Assembly: GCF_039832105.1 (NCBI RefSeq)
Contig: NZ_JBDOHS010000004.1
Coordinates: forward strand, 1 to 64,000
From: Dorea_A sp016295505
GTDB lineage: Bacteria; Bacillota; Clostridia; Lachnospirales; Lachnospiraceae
Direction of reading: 5' to 3'
DNA length: 64,000 nt
The notes under the pieces were generated by a model. It was not told the DNA's origin. It worked only from the letters and a program-made list of their open reading frames with translations, and searched no databases. The translations under genes and the position numbers were made by a program. How positions within the stretch are numbered: position 1 is the stretch's first letter; every line of letters begins with the position of its first letter. Of this stretch, positions 1 through 8,333 are shown piece after piece.

Positions 1-229
1 ACGCCCCATATCTGATGATTTATGTCAATTCAGAAACCATTCTGAATAATGACCGTTTTTTCTCTCCTTATATGAGGAGAGTTATCCACATCATAGAAAA
101 AAATCATTTAACAATTACCTATATATCACTAGTTTAACTGTAGCAGAGGTGTGCATAAAAAGCAAGGATGTTTTCAGGAGAATGACTGTAAAACTGAAAA
201 CAGTAGCCAAAATGCTAAAAATGTTGTAG
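1..229 (+). pseudogene. Possible 3' remnant of an AraC-type regulator, frameshifted and cut by the window edge
   Basis: An open frame enters from the left edge (codons from position 3) and stops at 135-137. Its last part (SPYMRRVIHIIEKNHLTIT) resembles the start of an AraC-family helix-turn-helix domain. Just before that stop, the -1 frame continues with ITSLTVAEVCIKSKDVFRRM, resembling the rest of such a domain, and stops at 227-229. I infer a decayed or frameshifted regulator; regulators of this kind often sit beside sugar-binding lipoproteins. Both fragments are short and the match is by eye, so chance resemblance is possible. No other gene is seen before 272. Confidence 0.3.
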
Positions 230-271
230 AATGAAGCTATGTATAATCGCATACATAAGGAGGAACATATA

Positions 272-1279
272 ATGCAAAGAAAGAGGATATTAAGTGTGCT
301 GGCAGTTATGCTGGTATGCATTTTCGCATTATCTGCATGCAAGAAGCAGGCAGGCAAGCCGGTAGATAATGCGATTACAGAAGATACAGAGGAAGAAAAA
401 GAAGAAGAGGAAGAAGACGTACTGGTATTTGGATTTTCGGCAATTGATATGGAAAATCCATATTTTATAACATTAGAGAAGGCAATTAAGGAAGTATTGG
501 ATGAAAGTGAGTATCAGTTGATCACAAAGGATCCTGCATCAGATGTAGAGCTTCAGGAACAGCAGATTCAGGAGATGATAGATGAAGGAATTGATGCAAT
601 CTTTCTGTGTCCGGTTGATTGGGAAGCAATCACTCCGTCCCTGGAGGCTCTGAAGGAAGCGGGTGTGAAGATTATCAATGTAGACACGCAGGTAAAAGAA
701 ATGGATTATGTAGATGCGTACATAGGCTCGGATAATCAGAAAGCCGGAAGAATCTGCGGAGAAGACCTGATTGAAAAGTGTCCGGATGGCGGAAAGATCG
801 CTATTCTGGAGGCGACTGCTCAGAATTCAGTCAATGACCGTATCACGGGATTTGAAGAGGCTATTGCCAAAGCAGAGAATGGCTTTGAAGTGGTAGCAAG
901 AGAGAATACCGACGGAAGTTTTGAAAAGGGGCTGGAAGGTGCGAAAAAGATCATAAGTGAGAATCCGGATCTGACTGCGATCATGTGTGGAAATGACCAG
1001 ACAGCGGTGGCGGCTAAGACAGCACTCAACCTTGCCGGGATGGATAAAGTTCTGATATACGGTGTGGATGGGTCGCCGGATATCAAGAAGGAACTGAAGA
1101 AAACCGGCAGCCAGATTGCAGGGACTGCAGCGCAATCACCGATCAATATTGGAAAGACCGCTGCTAAAGTGGCAATCTGTATGATGAATGGAAAAGACTA
1201 TGAAAAAGAAACATATGAAGATGTATTTATGATTGATGAAAATAATGTTGATATGTACGGTGTAGATGGATGGCAATAG
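272..1279 (+). CDS. Sugar ABC transporter substrate-binding lipoprotein (ribose/galactose type, Peripla_BP_4)
   Basis: A 335-residue exported binding protein expected to capture a sugar outside the membrane. The start at 272 is chosen over an in-frame ATG at 239 because AAGGAGG lies at 257-263 and the N-terminus is then a clean lipoprotein signal: MQRKR, a hydrophobic run and the lipobox LSAC with the Cys near residue 23. A very acidic linker (EEEKEEEEED-like, about residues 38-49) follows, then a type I periplasmic-binding fold: VFGFSAIDMENPYF, the central GSDNQKAGRICGEDL and AIMCGNDQTAVAA. No permease or ATPase gene lies downstream, so it is an orphan binding protein here. The next gene is 67 bp away and may be co-transcribed. 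The substrate cannot be told from sequence. Confidence 0.85.
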   Translation: MQRKRILSVLAVMLVCIFALSACKKQAGKPVDNAITEDTEEEKEEEEEDVLVFGFSAIDMENPYFITLEKAIKEVLDESEYQLITKDPASDVELQEQQIQEMIDEGIDAIFLCPVDWEAITPSLEALKEAGVKIINVDTQVKEMDYVDAYIGSDNQKAGRICGEDLIEKCPDGGKIAILEATAQNSVNDRITGFEEAIAKAENGFEVVARENTDGSFEKGLEGAKKIISENPDLTAIMCGNDQTAVAAKTALNLAGMDKVLIYGVDGSPDIKKELKKTGSQIAGTAAQSPINIGKTAAKVAICMMNGKDYEKETYEDVFMIDENNVDMYGVDGWQ

Positions 1280-1346
1280 AACAGGGAAGGCATCACTTCA
1301 GGAGGTAGCAGCAGAGCTGATGCGCACTTGAACAGGAGGATATGAC

Positions 1347-3038
1347 ATGAAACAGATACAGGGACAACCATTACCAATAGGAGTTACAGTGAACGATAAT
1401 CAGGTGAACTTTGCAGTAGCGGTTCCGAAAAACAGGGAGTGTCGGCTGCTTTTGTACCGGAAAGGGGAGCAAAAGCCATGTGATGAATATGAGATGGAGT
1501 TGTCCGTGGGAGAAGTGCGTGCGCTTGCGTTGCAGGAGATAGATCCATTGGAATATGAATACAATTATGAAGTGGACGGAGAGGTCATGGTCGATCCATA
1601 TGCCAGAGCCATTGCAGGCAGAGAAGAGTGGCAGAATAAAAGAAATGTGCAGGAGCATGAAGTAAGAGGCGTTCTGGTAAATGATACTTACGACTGGGAA
1701 GAGGACCGGCCGCTTCGGCTCCCATATCATCAGGCGATTGCCTACAGCCTTCATGTGCGCGGATTTACCAGACATTCCTCCTCACAGGTGAAGCATAAGG
1801 GAACATTTCAGGGACTGATTGAAAAGCTTCCTTATCTCTGTGAGCTTGGAATCAATCAGATCCACTGTATGCCGGTCTATGAGTTTGAAGAATGTACGCC
1901 AAACTGCAATTACTGGGGATATGGAAGTGCGTATTATTTTGCACCGAAGAGTGCATATTCCAGTACCGGAGATGGAGTGAATGGTCTTAAAGATATGGTA
2001 AAGGCATGTCACAGGTGCGGAATCGAGGTTGTTCTCGAGATGCCGTTTTCAGATGATATCTCCAGACAGATGATGATTGAATGTCTGCGATATTATGTAA
2101 TGCAGTATCATATTGACGGATTTATCGTAAACCCGGTGCTTCTGTCCGTAGATGAACTTCGGGAAGATCCGATCCTCAAAGGTACAAAGCTGCTGGTACA
2201 TCAGCTGGGATTTCAGACAGCCATGCGCCGTTTTTTAAAGGGCGATGAAGGCATGATCAATGATGTGATATACTGGCTGAAGCATCATGCTGAAAAACAG
2301 GATTCGTTCAACAGTATTTCCGGTCAGAATGGATTTACTCTTAATGACCTGGTATCATACGACGGAAAGCATAATGAAGCCAATGGAGAAAATAACCGGG
2401 ATGGTTCGGATTATAATTTCAGCTGGAACTGTGGAGCGGAGGGGCCGACAAGGAAAAAGGCGGTTCTGGAGCTTCGAAAAAAACAGATTCGCAATGCATA
2501 TTTTCTGGTGCTTCTGTCTCAGGGTACGCCGTGTATTCTTGCAGGAGACGAGTTTGCAAATACGCAGAAAGGCAATAATAATGCATATTGTCAGGATAAT
2601 CCAATTGGCTGGCTGGACTGGAAAAAACTGGAGAAAGAAAAAGAGCTGTATGAGTTTGTCCGCGACCTGATCCACATCCGCAAGAAGTATCCGATCTTTG
2701 CACCGGAAAAAGAACTGTTGGGAATCGACCGTTCATCCTGTGGAGTGCCGGATGTGTCTTATCATGGGGAAAATGCATGGCAGGTGCAGTCAGAGGTATC
2801 AAGCAGACAGCTTGGTGTATATTACAGTGGCGCATATATGGACAGTGAAGACTGGTTTGTTGCTTATAATATGCATTGGCTGGAGCATTCCTTTGCGATC
2901 CCGGCATTGCCAAAGGGGAAAAAATGGTATCTGATGGCATCTACAGATGAGGGTGTTCTTGATGAACCTGTATTGCTGGAGGGTCAGCGTATCATTGATA
3001 TTAAAGAGAGGACGATTATGGTTATGATCGCCCGGTAG
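1347..3038 (+). CDS. Glycogen-debranching-enzyme (GlgX/isoamylase, GH13) homologue lacking catalytic residues
   Basis: 563 residues with a CBM48-like N-terminal domain (about 8-95) and a GH13 barrel of the isoamylase/GlgX type. Family landmarks are clear: YSLHVRGFTRH (133-143), NYWGYGSAYYFAPKSAYS, RRFLKGDEGMINDV and GFTLNDLVSYDGKHN (329-343). The active-site motifs are altered. Region I, normally DVVYNH, is EVVLEM (227-232). Region II, normally DGFRFD with the Asp nucleophile, is DGFIVN (257-262), so the nucleophile is Asn. Region III shows no acid Glu (KLLVHQLGF, 281-289). Region IV, normally HDGFTLND, is QNGFTLND. I infer a pseudoenzyme, perhaps a glucan-binding or regulatory protein. RBS AGGAGG precedes the ATG by a normal distance. 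The reading frame is intact, so it is not an obvious pseudogene. Confidence 0.85.
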   Translation: MKQIQGQPLPIGVTVNDNQVNFAVAVPKNRECRLLLYRKGEQKPCDEYEMELSVGEVRALALQEIDPLEYEYNYEVDGEVMVDPYARAIAGREEWQNKRNVQEHEVRGVLVNDTYDWEEDRPLRLPYHQAIAYSLHVRGFTRHSSSQVKHKGTFQGLIEKLPYLCELGINQIHCMPVYEFEECTPNCNYWGYGSAYYFAPKSAYSSTGDGVNGLKDMVKACHRCGIEVVLEMPFSDDISRQMMIECLRYYVMQYHIDGFIVNPVLLSVDELREDPILKGTKLLVHQLGFQTAMRRFLKGDEGMINDVIYWLKHHAEKQDSFNSISGQNGFTLNDLVSYDGKHNEANGENNRDGSDYNFSWNCGAEGPTRKKAVLELRKKQIRNAYFLVLLSQGTPCILAGDEFANTQKGNNNAYCQDNPIGWLDWKKLEKEKELYEFVRDLIHIRKKYPIFAPEKELLGIDRSSCGVPDVSYHGENAWQVQSEVSSRQLGVYYSGAYMDSEDWFVAYNMHWLEHSFAIPALPKGKKWYLMASTDEGVLDEPVLLEGQRIIDIKERTIMVMIAR

Positions 3039-3065
3039 AGAATTGGAAAGTGGAATGAGGCAATT

Positions 3066-3614
3066 ATGAAAGCATGGCAGCATTTGCGTACAATTAATCA
3101 TCATAAATATCTGGTAATGAAACATTGTTTTAAGGTGGGGTTATACAGACAGGGACTGCTCCATGATCTGTCCAAATATTCACCGACAGAGTTCTGGGTG
3201 GGATGCAGATACTATCAGGGCAACAGAAGTCCGAATAATGCAGAACGGGAGGCTACCGGATATTCGAAGGCGTGGCTTCATCATAAAGGAAGAAATAAGC
3301 ATCATTATGAGTATTGGATTGATTACAGTGTGAATCCGGAGGAGGGAATCGTGGGGCAGAAGATGCCAACCAGATATGTCATTGAGATGTTTATGGACCG
3401 GATCGCGGCTTCCAAGACTTATCAGGGAGATCAGTACAGAGATTCTCATCCCCTGGAATATTATGAGCAGGGTGCGGCAAAGCTGGGCAATATGATCCAT
3501 CCGGAGACTGCGGCTCTGTTACATAAGCTGCTTAAAATGCTGGCAGAAGAGGGAGAAGAAAAAACATTTTCCTACATCCGAAAAAAGATTTTGAAAAATA
3601 ATAAAAAAATGTAA
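3066..3614 (+). CDS. DUF5662 family protein
   Basis: A 182-residue His- and Tyr-rich protein matching the DUF5662 type: NHHKYLVMKHCFKVGLYRQG, LLHDLSKYSPTEFWVGCRYY and SKAWLHHKGRNKHHYEYW. The repeated HH and HD motifs suggest a metal-dependent hydrolase-like (HD-domain-like) helical fold, but no activity is established for the family and I do not assign one. There is no signal peptide or membrane segment. It starts 27 bp after the GH13-like gene and is probably the last gene of that transcript. The promoter of the next gene begins right after its stop. Confidence 0.75.
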   Translation: MKAWQHLRTINHHKYLVMKHCFKVGLYRQGLLHDLSKYSPTEFWVGCRYYQGNRSPNNAEREATGYSKAWLHHKGRNKHHYEYWIDYSVNPEEGIVGQKMPTRYVIEMFMDRIAASKTYQGDQYRDSHPLEYYEQGAAKLGNMIHPETAALLHKLLKMLAEEGEEKTFSYIRKKILKNNKKM

Positions 3615-3622
3615 AATACTTG

Positions 3623-3651
3623 TTGACATTTTTGAATGAGTGATGTATTAT
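3623..3651 (+). promoter_or_regulatory. Sigma-A type promoter of the tRNA-Leu gene
   Basis: TTGACA (3623-3628), a 17-bp spacer and TATTAT (3646-3651). The predicted transcript start is about 25 bp before the mature tRNA 5' end. Confidence 0.8.
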
Positions 3652-3683
3652 ATATTTCGTCAGCGCGAGAGCGACAGACAAAT

Positions 3684-3768
3684 GCGGAAGTGTCGGAACT
3701 GGCAGACGAGCAAGACTAAGGATCTTGTGATCAATGCGATCGTGTGGGTTCAAGTCCCATCTTCCGCA
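3684..3768 (+). tRNA. tRNA-Leu, anticodon AAG
   Basis: An 85-nt class II tRNA. The acceptor stem GCGGAAG (3684-3690) pairs with CTTCCGC (3761-3767), with discriminator A at 3768. The D-loop GGAACTGGCAGA is typical of tRNA-Leu. The anticodon stem CAAGA/TCTTG encloses the loop CTAAGGA, so the anticodon is AAG, reading CUU (and CUC/CUA if A34 becomes inosine). A long variable arm and the T-arm GTGGG-TTCAAGT-CCCAT follow. CCA is not encoded. It is a single gene with its own promoter and terminator. Confidence 0.9.
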
Positions 3769-3770
3769 GT

Positions 3771-3798
3771 AAACCCAAGCAATAGCTTGGGTTTTTTT
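3771..3798 (+). terminator. Intrinsic terminator of the tRNA-Leu gene
   Basis: Stem AACCCAAGC / GCTTGGGTT with loop AATA, followed by a run of T to 3798. Confidence 0.85.
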
Positions 3799-3907
3799 GT
3801 GTGATTTTGTATGAATGAAGTATTATATAGTGTATAATAAAGGAAAGGGTTACTAAAACGGATTAAGACGGAAATTAAAGGAAGTGTTTCATAGCGAGGA
3901 GGAATGG

Positions 3908-5467
3908 ATGATGTTAGAGAAGCTGGATCTTACGAAGTCGATGGGAAAGTCGGAATATAAGGAGAAGATGGTGGAACTTGAGGCCAGGATCGGAAGACTT
4001 CAGAGGGAGTGCAGAAGTCTTGGGATTCCGGTTATGATCGCTTTTGAAGGATATGGTGCCTCCGGGAAGGGACTGCAGATCGGAGAACTGATTCAGGCGC
4101 TGGATCCGAGAGGATTTGAAGTATATGCTGTGAAGAATGAGACGAAAGAGGAGCAGATGCATCCTTTTATGTGGAGATTCTGGACAAAGCTTCCGGAAAA
4201 GGGCAGGATTGCAATCTATGACAGCAGCTGGTACCGGAAGGTTCTGGTGGATCGGTTTGATAAGAAGACGAAAAAGAAAGATCTTGACAGGGCGTTTCAG
4301 TCGATCTGTGCTTTTGAAGAGCAGCTGACAGCAGACGGAATGGTGATCATCAAGATATTCCTGGCGATTGATCAGGAAGAGCAGAAGCGAAGGTTTGAAA
4401 GACTTTCGGAATCTCCGGAAACCGCGTGGAGAGTCAGCAAGGGGGACTGGAAACGGAATCAGAAGTTTGAAAAGTATCAGGCAATGAATGAAGAGATGCT
4501 GAACCGGACGGATACACAGTATGCACCGTGGCATATTGTGGAGGCAACAGACCGAAGATATGCGACCGCCAGAATCTATGCTGTCGTGGCTGACCGGTTG
4601 GAAGAACAGGTGAAGCTGGTAAAAGAGAGAATGGAACAGGAAAAGGTACAGCAAGATCGGGGGACAGAGAATCCGGAAGTAGAACGAGAGGCGTCCGGTC
4701 AGGAAGGGCCGGAACAGGAACGGGATCAGAGGGAATCCATTCTTGCAAAAGCTGATCTGAGTCTGTCCTACTCAAAAGAGGAATATAAGAAGCGGCTGAT
4801 GGAGCTGCAGAAGCGGATGGAATTGCTCCATGGAGAGCTGTACCGGAAAAGGATTCCGGTTGTGATCGGTTTTGAAGGATGGGATGCAGGAGGAAAAGGC
4901 GGAGCGATCAAGCGTCTGACGAGAAAGATGGATCCCAGAGGATATGTGGTTCATCCGACGGCTTCTCCGACGGAGAGAGAAAAGGCGCACCATTATCTGT
5001 GGCGTTTCTGGACCGATATGCCAAAAGCAGGACACGTTACGATATTTGACCGTACCTGGTACGGACGGGTGATGGTTGAGCGAATTGAAGGTTTCTGTAC
5101 AAAGCAGGAATGGCAGAGGGCTTATAAAGAGATCAATGATATGGAGAGAGATCTTACGGATGCAGGAGCAATTGTTCTGAAGTTCTGGATGCAGATTGAC
5201 AGGGATGAGCAGGAGCGAAGATTCAAGGCGAGACAGCAGAATCCGGAAAAACAATGGAAAATTACGGATGAGGACTGGAGAAACCGGGAGAAGTGGGATC
5301 AGTATGAAGAAGCGGTAAATGAGATGCTGATCCGGACATCTACACCGAAAGCTCCATGGATCGTTGTAGAGGGAAACTGTAAATATTATGCAAGAATTAA
5401 AGTGCTTGAAACGGTAGTAGAGGCGATTGAAGCACGTCTGGAACAGGAAAGGAGCGACCGCGCATGA
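3908..5467 (+). CDS. pap: Two-domain polyphosphate kinase 2 (polyphosphate:AMP phosphotransferase type)
   Basis: About 519 residues with two PPK2 domains in tandem. The family uses polyphosphate to phosphorylate nucleotides; the two-domain form is usually the polyP:AMP phosphotransferase. Domain 1 has the P-loop GYGASGKG and IAIYDSSWYRKVL. Domain 2 has GWDAGGKGGAIK and VTIFDRTWYGRVMVER, the canonical Walker B/lid sequence. Domain 1 departs from that canon (DSSWYRK for DRxWYGR), so domain 2 is probably the catalytic one. A charged linker rich in E, Q and R joins them. An upstream in-frame GTG at 3884 is less likely as the start: GAGGAGG at 3896-3902 points to ATG 3908 (or 3911). It overlaps the next gene by 4 bp (ATGA), so translation is probably coupled. 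Confidence 0.88.
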   Translation: MMLEKLDLTKSMGKSEYKEKMVELEARIGRLQRECRSLGIPVMIAFEGYGASGKGLQIGELIQALDPRGFEVYAVKNETKEEQMHPFMWRFWTKLPEKGRIAIYDSSWYRKVLVDRFDKKTKKKDLDRAFQSICAFEEQLTADGMVIIKIFLAIDQEEQKRRFERLSESPETAWRVSKGDWKRNQKFEKYQAMNEEMLNRTDTQYAPWHIVEATDRRYATARIYAVVADRLEEQVKLVKERMEQEKVQQDRGTENPEVEREASGQEGPEQERDQRESILAKADLSLSYSKEEYKKRLMELQKRMELLHGELYRKRIPVVIGFEGWDAGGKGGAIKRLTRKMDPRGYVVHPTASPTEREKAHHYLWRFWTDMPKAGHVTIFDRTWYGRVMVERIEGFCTKQEWQRAYKEINDMERDLTDAGAIVLKFWMQIDRDEQERRFKARQQNPEKQWKITDEDWRNREKWDQYEEAVNEMLIRTSTPKAPWIVVEGNCKYYARIKVLETVVEAIEARLEQERSDRA

Positions 5468-6471
5468 CGATAAGAGAACAGCTGGAGGCAAGAGAACTGG
5501 AATATCTGAGTCCTTATGCTTCTCTGAGCAGCAAGTCGATGGGAAGGGAGCGGAAGGAGGAAGAATGTGATATACGTCCGGTATATCAGAGAGACCGGGA
5601 CCGTATTCTTCACTGCAAGTCCTTCCGGCGCCTGAAACAGAAGACACAGGTATTTCTGCTTCCGAAGGGAGATCACTACAGAACGAGACTCACCCATACG
5701 CTTGAAGTGTCTCAGAATGCGAGGACTGTTGCAAAGGCATTGCGTCTGAATGAAGACCTGGCAGAAGCAATCGCGCTGGGACATGATCTGGGGCACACAC
5801 CTTTCGGACATGCGGGAGAGCGGGCCCTGAATGCTGTGTGTCCGACCGGATTCAGGCACAATGAGCAGAGTGTCAGAGTTGTGGAATGCCTGGAAAAGCA
5901 GGGAGAGGGCCTGAATCTGACATGGGAGGTCAGAGACGGGATCCGCAATCATAAGACCAGCGGCACACCACATACACTGGAGGGACAGATCGTGCAGCTT
6001 TCAGACAAGATTGCCTATATCAATCATGACATTGATGATGCGATCAGGGGAGGAATCCTGAAAGAGGAGGATATTCCCTGGGAGTACCGGAGTATTCTTG
6101 GGCCGACGACCAGAGTCAGACTGGATACGATGATACACGATGTGATTATCAGCAGCATGGATCAGCCGGAGATCAGAATGTCACCCGGGATACGTGAGGC
6201 AGTGATGGGGCTTCGCCGATTCCTGTTCGAACACGTCTATGAGAATCCGGTGGCTAAGGGCGAAGAATCAAAAGCAATCAATATGATCACGAATCTGTAT
6301 GAATATTATATCCGGCATGAAGAATTGCTGCCGGAGCAGTTCCGGAGTAATATGGAAGCCGGAAGGGCAAGCCTGGAACAGACGGTGTGTGATTATATCG
6401 CGGGAATGACGGATACATATGCTGTGAAAAAGTTTGAAGAATATTTTGTTCCGGAATCCTGGAAATATTAA
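5464..6471 (+). CDS. dgt: dGTP triphosphohydrolase-like HD protein
   Basis: 335 residues of the dGTPase family, which cleave dNTPs to the nucleoside plus triphosphate. Visible motifs are RTRLTHTLEVSQNART (first metal His), LGHDLGHTPFGHAGE (the HD pair plus the following His) and DKIAYINHDIDDA (final Asp). The length suits the shorter deoxyguanosinetriphosphate-triphosphohydrolase-like proteins of Gram-positives, not the longer E. coli enzyme. The start overlaps the stop of the PPK2 gene, and dnaG follows 47 bp after its stop, so nucleotide metabolism and replication genes appear co-transcribed. Confidence 0.92.
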   Translation: MTIREQLEARELEYLSPYASLSSKSMGRERKEEECDIRPVYQRDRDRILHCKSFRRLKQKTQVFLLPKGDHYRTRLTHTLEVSQNARTVAKALRLNEDLAEAIALGHDLGHTPFGHAGERALNAVCPTGFRHNEQSVRVVECLEKQGEGLNLTWEVRDGIRNHKTSGTPHTLEGQIVQLSDKIAYINHDIDDAIRGGILKEEDIPWEYRSILGPTTRVRLDTMIHDVIISSMDQPEIRMSPGIREAVMGLRRFLFEHVYENPVAKGEESKAINMITNLYEYYIRHEELLPEQFRSNMEAGRASLEQTVCDYIAGMTDTYAVKKFEEYFVPESWKY

Positions 6472-6518
6472 AGGAAATCAGATGGTTTTGTCGAATATTA
6501 TATATGAGGAGATTTTAT

Positions 6519-8294
6519 ATGTATTATTCTGATGAAATAATTGAAGAAGTAAGATCCAGAAATGATATTGTGGATGTGATATCAAGCTACGTAAAGCTTC
6601 AGAAAAAGGGAAATTCTTATTTTGGACTGTGTCCGTTTCACAATGAGAAGTCCCCGTCCTTTTCTGTCAGCAGGCAGAAGCAGATGTACTATTGTTTTGG
6701 CTGCGGAGCCGGAGGAAATGTATTTACATTTCTGATGGAATACGAGAACTATACATTTGTTGAGGCTCTGAAATATCTGGCAGATCGTGCGGGAGTGGAA
6801 CTTCCGGAAGAGGAATATTCCAAAGAAGCAAAAGAACGTGCAGATACCAGGGCGATCCTTCTGGAGATCAATAAGGCTGCCGCACAGTATTATTATGCAC
6901 AGCTAAAGGGAGCACAGGGGGCACAGGGGCTTGCATACCTCAAAAAACGAGAGCTCACAGATGATACGATCAAAGCATTCGGTCTGGGATATTCGAACAA
7001 ATACAGTGACGATCTGTACCGGTATCTCAAGTCGAAGGGATATAAGGATGATATGATCGCAAAAGCGGGGCTGATCACGATTGATGAAAAGCAGGGGGTA
7101 TATGACAAGTTCTGGAACCGGGTGATGTTCCCGATCATGGACGCCAACAGCAGAGTCATCGGATTTGGTGGACGTGTTATGGGAGACGCAAAACCAAAGT
7201 ATCTGAATTCACCGGAGACGATGATATTTGACAAAAGCAGGAATCTGTATGGTCTCAATCGGGCAAGAAGCACAAAGAAGCCGTATTTTCTTCTGTGTGA
7301 AGGATATATGGATGTGATATCGCTTCATCAGTCGGGATTCACCAATGCCGTGGCATCGCTGGGAACGGCGCTTACTTCCGGACATGCTTCACTGATCAAG
7401 CGATATGTGCAGGAGGTATATCTTACCTATGACAGTGATGGGGCCGGAACGAAAGCAGCCCTCAGAGCACTTCCGATTCTGAAGGAGGCGGGGATTACTG
7501 CAAGGATCATTCGAATGGAACCGTATAAAGATCCGGATGAGTTTATCAAAAATCTGGGAGCGGAAGCATTTGAAGAAAGGATCCATCAGGCGAGAAATGG
7601 TTTTATGTTTAGTCTGGAAGTCTTGGAGCGTGACTATGATATGACTTCACCGGAAGGCAAGACAGACTTCATGAAGGAAGTGGCAAGGCGGCTTACACAG
7701 TTCGATGAGGAGATTGAGCGCAATAATTACATAGAAGCCGTGGCGAAAGCGTATCATGTAGGATATGAAGACCTCAGAAAGCTGGTTGGCAGAATGGCAG
7801 TTCAGACAGGGCTTGCAACGCCGGCATCCAGACCCAGGCAGACGGTTGGTAAGGAAAAGAAGAAGGAAGATGGAATTTTGGTATCCCAGAAGATCCTTCT
7901 CACCTGGCTGATCGAGAGTGAAGATATCTTCCGGCAGATTGAGAAGTATATTACACCGGAGGATTTTACAGAGGGGCTGTATCGGACGGTTGCAGGACTC
8001 TTATACGAACAGTATGAAAGACATGAGGTCAATCCGGCACAGATTATGAATCATTTTACGGATGAAGAAGAACACCGGGAGGTTGCGGGGCTTTTTCACA
8101 CCAGGATCAAGGAACTTACGACTGTGCGTGAACAGGAGAAAGCTCTGCAGGAGACGATTCTTCGGGTAAAGAATCACAGCATTGAAGAAGCAACGAAGCA
8201 TCTGGATCCGACGGATATGAAAGGACTGCAGAGGCTGATGAACGCCAAAAGAGAATTGCAAGATCTTAAGGCACTGCATATTTCTATTAATTAA
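6519..8294 (+). CDS. dnaG: DNA primase
   Basis: 591 residues; synthesises RNA primers at the replication fork. The N-terminal CHC2 zinc finger shows CPFHNEKSPSF and YYCFGCGAGGNVF. The TOPRIM core shows LCEGYMDVISLHQSGF, ASLGTALT and the acidic YDSDGAG. A C-terminal helicase-binding region follows the PASRPRQTVGKEKKKED linker. The start at 6519 is preferred to the ATG at 6504 because TGAGGAG lies at 6505-6511 and the protein then begins MYYSDEIIEEV as usual. It lies directly upstream of rpoD, as in the macromolecular-synthesis operon, but rpsU is not present. Confidence 0.95.
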   Translation: MYYSDEIIEEVRSRNDIVDVISSYVKLQKKGNSYFGLCPFHNEKSPSFSVSRQKQMYYCFGCGAGGNVFTFLMEYENYTFVEALKYLADRAGVELPEEEYSKEAKERADTRAILLEINKAAAQYYYAQLKGAQGAQGLAYLKKRELTDDTIKAFGLGYSNKYSDDLYRYLKSKGYKDDMIAKAGLITIDEKQGVYDKFWNRVMFPIMDANSRVIGFGGRVMGDAKPKYLNSPETMIFDKSRNLYGLNRARSTKKPYFLLCEGYMDVISLHQSGFTNAVASLGTALTSGHASLIKRYVQEVYLTYDSDGAGTKAALRALPILKEAGITARIIRMEPYKDPDEFIKNLGAEAFEERIHQARNGFMFSLEVLERDYDMTSPEGKTDFMKEVARRLTQFDEEIERNNYIEAVAKAYHVGYEDLRKLVGRMAVQTGLATPASRPRQTVGKEKKKEDGILVSQKILLTWLIESEDIFRQIEKYITPEDFTEGLYRTVAGLLYEQYERHEVNPAQIMNHFTDEEEHREVAGLFHTRIKELTTVREQEKALQETILRVKNHSIEEATKHLDPTDMKGLQRLMNAKRELQDLKALHISIN

Positions 8295-8333
8295 GGATAA
8301 AATATAAACAAGCAATGAGAGGATGGACAATAC

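Noticed and set aside
3807..3838. TTGTAT ... TATAAT upstream of the PPK2 gene
   Set aside because: The spacing is 20 bp with a weak -35. It may work, but the match is too poor to list.
4434..5647. Long minus-strand ORFs opposite the PPK2 and dgt genes
   Set aside because: They are antisense shadows: low-complexity Ser/Pro/Leu/Arg-rich frames with no ribosome binding site, fully covered by genes with clear motifs on the other strand.
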